Shown here: piece by piece, positions 1-5,956 of the stretch
How the letters are laid out: every line of letters begins with the position of its first letter
How positions within the stretch are numbered: the stretch's first letter is position 1
Assembly (NCBI GenBank): GCA_030149965.1
Contig: JASLHB010000007.1
Location: 1-5,956, forward strand
Source of the DNA: Wohlfahrtiimonas sp.
Lineage (GTDB): Bacteria; Pseudomonadota; Gammaproteobacteria; Cardiobacteriales; Wohlfahrtiimonadaceae
Reading direction: 5' to 3'
DNA length: 5,956 nt
Translations under genes and position numbers: made by a program
The notes under the pieces: generated by a model
Database searches by the model: none
The model's input: only the letters and a program-made list of their open reading frames with translations
Told to the model about the DNA's origin: nothing

Positions 1-87
1 TGCTAAACGACCAAGTGTTTTGCCTTCTGCATCAATCACATACCATTCGCGAACAACGTCAGCAGGTTTTGCACTAAATGTTTTCAT
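1..87 (-). CDS. rplM: 50S ribosomal protein L13, N-terminal 29 codons (partial)
   Basis: Only the first 29 codons lie in the window; the gene continues past the left edge. The translation begins [19 protein letters not shown] and continues with a GKTLGRLA segment, the conserved N-terminus of bacterial L13 (E. coli begins MKTFTAKPETVKRDWYVVD, then GKTLGRLA). L13 is an early-assembling protein of the large ribosomal subunit and is normally co-transcribed with rpsI (S9), which would lie further left. The ATG at 85-87 is supported by a GGAG Shine-Dalgarno at 94-97 with 6-nt spacing. The gene has its own promoter and a structured leader immediately upstream. Identification is by recalled family similarity and is very secure despite the short fragment. 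Confidence 0.96.
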   Translation of the reverse strand, partial: MKTFSAKPADVVREWYVIDAEGKTLGRLA

Positions 88-227
88 TGAAAACTCCAAA
101 AAATAAATAATCTCTAACTAAAAGCTATCTTATTGTTGCCCTAAGATGAAAGAGCCGTAGCTCTCATCCCGTTCACCTCAAAGCTTTTTTAAAAGACAAC
201 CACCGTTAGGGGTCGCTGGTAAACGAT
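88..227 (-). promoter_or_regulatory. Structured 5' leader of rplM (putative L13 autoregulatory leader)
   Basis: About 140 nt separate the predicted transcription start (near 227) from the rplM start codon. On the minus strand this holds a hairpin at 145-168: GATGA and GAGC pair with GCTC and TCATC around a UACG loop closed by C-G, with a 2-nt bulge (150-151). C(UACG)G belongs to the unusually stable UNCG tetraloop class. An outer helix is possible between AAAAGCT (182-188) and AGCTTTT (120-126), enclosing the hairpin and leaving the Shine-Dalgarno (94-97) downstream. A further stem, ACC-ACC with GGT-GGT, may form at about 199-220. In E. coli, L13 is known to repress its own rplM-rpsI operon through the mRNA leader. 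That this leader does the same is an inference from position and structure. Confidence 0.6.
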
Positions 228-233
228 CGCACT

Positions 234-261
234 ATTCTACTTAAATTGAGGGATATTTCAA
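234..261 (-). promoter_or_regulatory. Sigma70-type promoter of rplM
   Basis: Read on the minus strand, a -35 box TTGAAA (256-261) is followed by a 16-nt spacer and a -10 box TAGAAT (234-239). These match the consensus at 5 of 6 and 5 of 6 positions. Transcription would start near 227. The -35 box begins only 6 nt past the glpD stop codon. Confidence 0.7.
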
Positions 262-267
262 GCCTTA

Positions 268-1938
268 TTACTGTTTTTCATCAGGAAAACCTGTTGCGAA
301 TTGGAAGGCTTGCACCACATCAGCTTCCATGCGATCTCTGGTTTCAATATCCCAATTAAAATATTCCGCCATATACGCAATTACGCCATCTTTTTCCTTC
401 ATGGCTTCTGCAATGTTAAAAAACAAATGACCTGTGCGACGAATTAAAAAATCACATGGTGTCATAACACATTCATAATTCAATGCATACCACAATCTTA
501 GCTGCGTTAAACGACTTAATGCTGGCATATCATCTACAAAGTGTGCATGAAATTCATCAAATATTTTTGTAATATTTGTACCATAGAACTGCGCTAGAAA
601 AACAGCTTCTGATTGTGGTAATCCAATAGATTCACCTATTTTTGCTTGAGATTGAATAAATGCATCAAAACATTTAGATCCACCCACATCACCACCAGAA
701 ATCGGCTGAATTTTTGTCATACATGGCTTAAATTGCACATCAAAATCGCGCTGTAAAACACTCGCTAATTTATCTACAATTTCCTCAGCCATGTGGCGAT
801 AACCTGTTAATTTACCGCCAGCAATCGTTAACAATCCTGTTTCGGATTCCCATATTTCATCTTTACGAGAAATTTCAGAAGGATTTTTACCTTCTTCCCA
901 AATTAATGGCCGAATCCCTGCCCAAGAAGATTCTATTTTATCCGCAGTTAATTGAACAGATGGAAACATATAATTCACAGCAGTAATAATGTAATCACGA
1001 TCCAATTTGGTAGCAATTGGATTCTTTTTGTCCCCATCATAAACTGTATCTGTCGTGCCAATATAGGTTTTTCCATTACGTGGCACAGCAAAGATCATGC
1101 GCTTATCTCTTTCTGTATCAAAATAAACTGCTTGCTTGAGCGGGAAATGAATTTGATCCACAACCAAATGCACCCCTTTAGTTAAACGTAGATGCTTATT
1201 ATTTGATGTTGTTTTATCTTTTTGACGATTATCATCCACCCAAGGGCCCGTTGCATTAATGACTTTTTTTGCTCGAATCACAAATTCAGAATGCCCGACT
1301 AAATCTGTAACATTCACGCCTGAAATTTGATTCTGATCGTTATAAATAAAATTTTCAGCTTTTACATAATTCAAAGCAATTGCACCAAATTCCACAGCTT
1401 TTTTCATTACTTCGATAGTTAATCGAGCATCATCTGTACGATATTCCACATAATAGCCTGCCCCCATTAAACCATCTTTACGAACCAATGGTACTTTCTG
1501 AATAGCCTGATAACGACTGAGCATGCTTTTTTGTTCATCTCGCTTCACGCCAGCCAATAAATCATAAACCCGCAAACCAACTGCTGTAGATATTGGACCA
1601 AATGTACCACCACGATGCATTGGCAACAAAATCCATTCTGGCGTAGTTACATGCGGTCCATTTTCATAAACCACTGCGCGCTCTCTACCAGAATGCATCA
1701 CAACACCAATTTGCATTTGTTTTAAATAACGTAAACCACCATGAATCAACTTAGTTGAACGACTACTTGTCCCTGCAGCAAAATCTTGCATTTCCACTAA
1801 TATTACTTTCATACCACGCTTAGCAGCATCCAAAGCGATACCAGCTCCAGTAATTCCACCACCAATAATCAAAACATCATAAGTTTCATCTTGAAGTTTA
1901 TGAATATTATCTTGACGATTTTTTCCTGAAAATGCCAT
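268..1938 (-). CDS. glpD: Aerobic glycerol-3-phosphate dehydrogenase, Bacillus-type
   Basis: This FAD-dependent, membrane-associated enzyme oxidises sn-glycerol-3-phosphate to dihydroxyacetone phosphate and reduces quinone. The 556-residue protein shows the Rossmann FAD motif GGGITGAG (26-33), the family signature FAAGTSSRSTKLIHGGLRYL (53-72), NATGPW (228-233), GTTDT (294-298), SSWAGIRPL (337-345), AGGKLTGYR (373-381) and a C-terminal cap domain from about 400 to 545 with RRTGHLFF (500-507). Length and sequence blocks such as YYVEYRTDDARLTIEVMK resemble B. subtilis GlpD (about 555 aa) rather than E. coli GlpD (501 aa). The frame is open for 29 more codons upstream, to an ATG at 2023-2025, but I chose the ATG at 1936-1938: it has an AGGGAG ribosome site 6 nt upstream, and the longer form would overlap glpK by 53 nt. 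It is the second gene of a glpK-glpD operon, 34 nt after glpK. Confidence 0.97.
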   Translation of the reverse strand: MAFSGKNRQDNIHKLQDETYDVLIIGGGITGAGIALDAAKRGMKVILVEMQDFAAGTSSRSTKLIHGGLRYLKQMQIGVVMHSGRERAVVYENGPHVTTPEWILLPMHRGGTFGPISTAVGLRVYDLLAGVKRDEQKSMLSRYQAIQKVPLVRKDGLMGAGYYVEYRTDDARLTIEVMKKAVEFGAIALNYVKAENFIYNDQNQISGVNVTDLVGHSEFVIRAKKVINATGPWVDDNRQKDKTTSNNKHLRLTKGVHLVVDQIHFPLKQAVYFDTERDKRMIFAVPRNGKTYIGTTDTVYDGDKKNPIATKLDRDYIITAVNYMFPSVQLTADKIESSWAGIRPLIWEEGKNPSEISRKDEIWESETGLLTIAGGKLTGYRHMAEEIVDKLASVLQRDFDVQFKPCMTKIQPISGGDVGGSKCFDAFIQSQAKIGESIGLPQSEAVFLAQFYGTNITKIFDEFHAHFVDDMPALSRLTQLRLWYALNYECVMTPCDFLIRRTGHLFFNIAEAMKEKDGVIAYMAEYFNWDIETRDRMEADVVQAFQFATGFPDEKQ

Positions 1939-1944
1939 GAATTG

Positions 1945-1950
1945 CTCCCT
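1945..1950 (-). promoter_or_regulatory. Ribosome binding site that fixes the glpD start
   Basis: AGGGAG on the minus strand lies 6 nt before the ATG at 1936-1938, inside the 34-nt glpK-glpD gap. It favours the 556-residue product over the 585-residue reading that starts inside glpK. Confidence 0.8.
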
Positions 1951-1972
1951 ATCTAAATAACTCAATGGATGA

Positions 1973-3526
<1,554 letters not shown>

Positions 3527-3533
<7 letters not shown>

Positions 3534-3564
3534 ACGTAATGACATTCAAAGAAATTACGATCAA
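3527..3564. repeat. Inverted repeat in the divergent promoter region (candidate operator)
   Basis: The right arm (3554-3564) reads ATTACGATCAA. Its exact reverse complement, TTGATCGTAAT, occurs in the left arm (3527-3540) split by a 3-nt insertion: TTGAT-AGA-CGTAAT. The arms are 13 nt apart. The element overlaps the weak -35 of glpK on one side and flanks the -35 of the hydrolase gene on the other, so a bound protein could affect both promoters. It is not followed by a T-tract, so it is not a terminator. Confidence 0.5.
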
Positions 3565-3573
3565 CTTTATTAT
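3545..3573 (+). promoter_or_regulatory. Candidate promoter of the hydrolase-ychJ operon
   Basis: TTCAAA (3545-3550, 4 of 6) and TATTAT (3568-3573, 5 of 6) are separated by the optimal 17 nt. Transcription would start near 3580, about 44 nt before the GTG start codon. The right arm of the inverted repeat lies within the spacer. Confidence 0.5.
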
Positions 3574-3610
3574 TAAAGAAAGATTTATTATGATTAGTAG
3601 CTCTCAAATT

Positions 3611-3614
3611 AGGA
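3611..3614 (+). promoter_or_regulatory. Ribosome binding site supporting the GTG start of the hydrolase
   Basis: AGGA lies 9 nt before GTG 3624 and 15 nt before the alternative GTG 3630, so it supports the first. The site sits inside a 10-codon reading frame (3590-3622) whose stop is 1 nt before this GTG. Confidence 0.55.
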
Positions 3615-3623
3615 TTCAATAAA

Positions 3624-4469
3624 GTGAGTGTGATTTATACTTATGCAGTGATTAACAATACTGAACTCAAAGCAGAATTTAAACCTGCAAAAAACTCCTT
3701 AAATAAACCAACCTTAATTTATATTCATGGCGGTGGATTAATTTTAGGTGAAAGAGCTGATTTACCTGAGTTATATATCAATATGCTTAATGACGCTGGT
3801 TATAACTTGTTATTGCTCGATTATCCATTAGCACCTGAAGTCGACCTTTCAATAATTCATAATTGTTTAGCCCAAGCATTACAATGGTTTCAGCTGAATT
3901 ATCAATCTAGTTTAGACTTAACTTCGGCAGATTATTATATTTTTGGTCGCTCTGCTGGCGCATATTTAGCACTGTTATTATCTGTTAAAAATCCTTCTAA
4001 GTTTCAAAAAGGAATCATCGCATTTTATGGCTATCATTCAATGTTATCAGATACATTTATGAAACCCAGTGATTATTATTTACAATTTCCTCAGCAGGAT
4101 TTAAGAAAGTTATCTCATTTAGTCAATAAAGGAATGCTGACTGAGGCATCTGTAAAATCCCGCTATCCGTTATATATTAATTATCGACAAACTAGCGAAT
4201 GGTTATCTCAAGTTTTACCTGATCGCTCACAATGGGAATATTACAATTTAACAGATCAAGAACTGTCAAAACTATCCCGAACCTTTTTAACAGCCAGCAA
4301 TACAGATAAAGATGTGCCTTATGAATCATCTGTGCATTTATCTAACATAATTCCAAATAATGTGTTTCATTCTGTCAAAAATCAGTATCATGATTTTGAT
4401 CGAGATATTAATAATCCTATCTCTATTAATATCTATCAATCATTATTAGAATGGTTAAATAAAGCTTAA
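3624..4469 (+). CDS. Alpha/beta hydrolase, HGGG (hormone-sensitive-lipase-like) esterase
   Basis: The 281-residue cytoplasmic protein (no signal peptide) has the layout of the bacterial HSL/family IV carboxylesterases. The oxyanion-hole motif HGGG is at 35-38, DYPLAPE at 66-72, and the nucleophile elbow GRSAG at 108-112 with Ser110. The acidic residue is probably Asp230 (DVP), or Asp228, and His256 lies in QYHDFD. The catalytic triad therefore looks intact, but the substrate cannot be read from sequence. It could be a short-chain acyl esterase or a deacetylase. The start is GTG at 3624: the frame contains a stop at 3591-3593 with no ATG after it, and AGGA (3611-3614) sits 9 nt upstream. A second GTG at 3630 is less well spaced. 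It is divergent from glpK and forms an apparent operon with the ychJ-like gene 3 nt downstream. Confidence 0.85.
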   Translation: MSVIYTYAVINNTELKAEFKPAKNSLNKPTLIYIHGGGLILGERADLPELYINMLNDAGYNLLLLDYPLAPEVDLSIIHNCLAQALQWFQLNYQSSLDLTSADYYIFGRSAGAYLALLLSVKNPSKFQKGIIAFYGYHSMLSDTFMKPSDYYLQFPQQDLRKLSHLVNKGMLTEASVKSRYPLYINYRQTSEWLSQVLPDRSQWEYYNLTDQELSKLSRTFLTASNTDKDVPYESSVHLSNIIPNNVFHSVKNQYHDFDRDINNPISINIYQSLLEWLNKA

Positions 4470-4472
4470 ACT

Positions 4473-4862
4473 ATGAAAAAAACACCTTGCCCATGTAATC
4501 CACAAACTGAATATCAAAATTGCTGTGAGCCTTATCATTTAGGTAGGCAATATCCTGTTCACCAAGAATCATTAATGCGAAGTCGATACAGTGCTTATGT
4601 ATTACATAACGTAGATTATTTAAAGCTCACATGGCACAGCACAACTTGCCCTGATGACTTTGGTGATATGGATGCAATTAAATGGTTAGGACTGAAAATT
4701 AACAAAGTTAATGAAAATCTAGACAATAAAGAATATTTCGTAGAATTTATTGCAAGATATAAAGACAGCAATCAAAATGGTAGAGCGGATAAAATCCATG
4801 AATTAAGCCGCTTTATTTATGAAAACGAGCGACTTGTTTATATTGATGGTGAGTTTTTATAA
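4473..4862 (+). CDS. ychJ: YchJ-family (UPF0225) protein with an N-terminal SEC-C-type cysteine motif
   Basis: The 129-residue protein starts with a CxC-x8-CC metal-binding motif (Cys6, Cys8, Cys17, Cys18), as in SEC-C zinc motifs. The YchJ middle domain follows (about 30-127), an NTF2-like fold, with the family blocks LMRSRYSAYV (34-43), DYLKLTWH (48-55), WLGLKI (71-76), EFIARYKD (91-98), LSRFIYENERLVYIDG (111-126). E. coli YchJ is about 152 residues and carries a second SEC-C motif at its C-terminus; this protein stops right after the YIDG block and lacks it. The molecular function of the family is unknown. There is no good Shine-Dalgarno before the ATG, and it begins 3 nt after the hydrolase stop, so translation is probably coupled. 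Confidence 0.92.
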   Translation: MKKTPCPCNPQTEYQNCCEPYHLGRQYPVHQESLMRSRYSAYVLHNVDYLKLTWHSTTCPDDFGDMDAIKWLGLKINKVNENLDNKEYFVEFIARYKDSNQNGRADKIHELSRFIYENERLVYIDGEFL

Positions 4863-4869
4863 TTAATTC

Positions 4870-5706
4870 TTACTCTATCTCGGGTAATCTCATTCGTTTG
4901 TAACGTGCGAATCGAGGTTTGCCATGTTTAGTTAATCCATTATAAATAAAGGCAACCATTTCACCTTTTTCAGGCGGATTCTTTCGTATTTCATCTGATA
5001 AGCCTGAACCAATATTCACAATCATACCATCTTCTAGTTTCAAAACTAATGCACCAACCATTCCTTTGTATTTACCTTTGCCTGGTTTATAAGCAATTAC
5101 TTCTCCTTTGCTTTCATCATATTTTTTCACTTTCAATAAATGATTCACACGGCCAGAGCCATAAAAGGCATCTTCATGATGTAGCATTAATCCTTCGCCT
5201 TTATGTTCAACGACTTTATCTAATATTTGCTTTAGCTCATTAATATCTGCCACACGATTTTGTGGGATCATTTGAACATAAGATAAGCCTAATGAAGGAA
5301 TATATTCCTCCATATACTCAACTCGCTTTTTAAAAGTCATATTCTCCGCTGGCATATCAAAAATCATATAACTTACTTTATGCCAATCTTCTTGATTATT
5401 TGTACCATTAAGAATTGGGATAATATCTTCAAATTTATCTCTACCTATCCACAACTCACCATCTAAAGGCTTATCACCTAACTTGTCAATGAACCATTTT
5501 GGTGGATTATAAGCATAGCCTGTTTTACTTCTGAGTTCTTTTCCATTCCAATAACCACGAAATCCATCTAATTTTTCACTTACATAATATTTTGTTAAGT
5601 CAATTGACATGTCTTCATGAAAATATTTGCCATGCTGTAAAGAGTTAGCAAATATAGGCGTTACACATAAGCTCATCAACAATAATATTTTTAAAAAAAA
5701 TTTCAT
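4870..5706 (-). CDS. ligE: Periplasmic ATP-dependent DNA ligase, Lig E type
   Basis: The 278-residue protein is a minimal ATP-dependent DNA ligase with a Sec signal peptide: lysines at 2 and 6, hydrophobic core 7-19, probable cleavage after Ala20 (IFA-NS). Nucleotidyltransferase motifs are in order: motif I EKLDG with the adenylated Lys45, motif Ia RSKTG (59-63), motif III DGEL (82-85), motif IIIa IFDMP (115-119), motif IV EGLMLH (171-176) and motif V LLKVKKY (190-196). An OB-fold follows (about 198-278) with a basic C-terminal tail. There is no N-terminal DNA-binding domain, as expected for Lig E. Family members seal nicks and are thought to act outside the cytoplasm, possibly in DNA uptake or extracellular DNA handling. 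The ATG at 5704-5706 has AAGGA at 5715-5719. It is convergent with ychJ (7-bp gap) and lies downstream of an rRNA operon but beyond its terminator. Confidence 0.93.
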   Translation of the reverse strand: MKFFLKILLLMSLCVTPIFANSLQHGKYFHEDMSIDLTKYYVSEKLDGFRGYWNGKELRSKTGYAYNPPKWFIDKLGDKPLDGELWIGRDKFEDIIPILNGTNNQEDWHKVSYMIFDMPAENMTFKKRVEYMEEYIPSLGLSYVQMIPQNRVADINELKQILDKVVEHKGEGLMLHHEDAFYGSGRVNHLLKVKKYDESKGEVIAYKPGKGKYKGMVGALVLKLEDGMIVNIGSGLSDEIRKNPPEKGEMVAFIYNGLTKHGKPRFARYKRMRLPEIE

Positions 5707-5776
5707 GAAAAATTTCCTTATATAGAAATTAATACAATAAATTTTACGTATTGAGCGAACTTTACATGATTTATAT

Positions 5777-5805
5777 TTTATATATGATTTTTATCATCCT
5801 TTTAA
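5777..5805 (-). promoter_or_regulatory. Candidate promoter of ligE with a spacer palindrome
   Basis: On the minus strand TTAAAA (5800-5805, 4 of 6) and TATAAA (5777-5782, 5 of 6) are 17 nt apart. The spacer contains a perfect inverted repeat, ATGAT-TTTT-ATCAT (5784-5797), which could be an operator. The region is very AT-rich, so chance matches are likely. The start would be near 5770, giving a leader of about 64 nt. Confidence 0.4.
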
Positions 5806-5815
5806 CATCTTCTAG

Positions 5816-5845
5816 ACAACAAAAAGCCCACTCATTGAGTGGGCT
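5816..5845 (-). terminator. Intrinsic terminator of the rRNA operon
   Basis: On the minus strand a perfect 9-bp stem AGCCCACTC / GAGTGGGCT (5825-5845) with a 3-nt loop (5834-5836) is followed by TTTTTGTTGT. It begins about 12 nt after the end of 5S rRNA and should insulate ligE from rRNA transcription. Confidence 0.92.
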
Positions 5846-5856
5846 ATTCGCTTGTT

Positions 5857-5956
5857 AGACCCTGGAGATGACCTACTTTCACATGGGGAGGCCCCACACT
5901 ATCATCGGCGCAGCTACGTTTCACTTCTGAGTTCGGAATGGGATCAGGTGGTTCCA
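5857..5956 (-). rRNA. rrf: 5S ribosomal RNA, 3' portion (partial)
   Basis: The minus strand matches bacterial 5S rRNA from about nucleotide 22 to the 3' end. It has the conserved blocks CCACCTGATCCCAT, CCGAACTCAGAAGTGAAACG, GCGCCGATGATAGTGTGGGG and CCCCATGTGAAAGTAGG. The GTAGGTCATC block near the 3' end resembles gammaproteobacterial 5S genes such as those of Acinetobacter. Roughly 20 nt of the 5' end, and the 23S and 16S genes presumably upstream, lie beyond the right edge. The 3' end is placed at about 5857 (after CCAGGGTCT) by judgement; the missing 5' strand of helix I would fix it exactly. Confidence 0.96.

Noticed and set aside
952..1185. Plus-strand open frame of 77 codons within glpD
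   Set aside because: It is antisense to a strongly conserved gene, has no recognisable domain and no convincing ribosome site.
4840..4915. A bidirectional terminator between the convergent ychJ and ligE genes
   Set aside because: Only a 4-bp GAGT/ACTC pairing and a short ATTCG/CGAAT repeat inside ligE are present, without a GC-rich stem plus T-tract; termination here is not supported by sequence.
5049..5243. Plus-strand open frame of 64 codons within ligE
   Set aside because: It is antisense to ligase motifs IV and V and has no family resemblance.

Overview
The window looks like chromosome of an AT-rich (roughly 37-38% G+C by eye) gammaproteobacterium. The lineage markers are the L13 N-terminus at the left edge, the 5S rRNA at the right edge, a YchJ-family protein and a secreted Lig E-type ATP-dependent DNA ligase. 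I cannot name the genus. All genes are intact except the two cut by the window edges, and I see no insertion sequence, CRISPR array, prophage gene or tRNA.

Layout, left to right. At 1-87 is the start of rplM on the minus strand, preceded (88-261) by its own promoter and a structured 5' leader with a C(UACG)G-capped hairpin, typical of an autoregulated ribosomal-protein leader. At 268-3472, also minus, lies a two-gene operon, glpK then glpD, which converts glycerol to glycerol-3-phosphate and then to dihydroxyacetone phosphate. No glycerol facilitator gene (glpF) is visible. A 151-bp divergent regulatory region (3473-3623) separates glpK from a plus-strand pair: an HGGG/GxSxG alpha/beta hydrolase (3624-4469) and a ychJ-like gene (4473-4862). 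ligE (4870-5706, minus) runs convergent to this pair with a 7-bp gap. Upstream of ligE are its AT-rich promoter region, a strong intrinsic terminator, and the 3' end of a 5S rRNA gene that closes an rRNA operon arriving from beyond the right edge.

GlpK and GlpD work as one catabolic module. GlpK phosphorylates glycerol in the cytoplasm, and the membrane-associated flavoprotein GlpD passes electrons from glycerol-3-phosphate to the respiratory chain. Both proteins resemble the Bacillus versions much more than the E. coli ones, which suggests the pair was acquired together. The GlpK residue equivalent to the histidine phosphorylated by HPr in Firmicutes is Asn here (N230). The E. coli FBP loop and IIA-Glc docking segment are also missing, so both familiar post-translational controls of glycerol kinase appear to be absent.

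I found no clearly new multi-gene system. The points most worth following up are the regulatory rewiring of GlpK, the inverted repeat in the divergent promoter, the rplM leader, and the tight glpD-rplM junction with no visible terminator.
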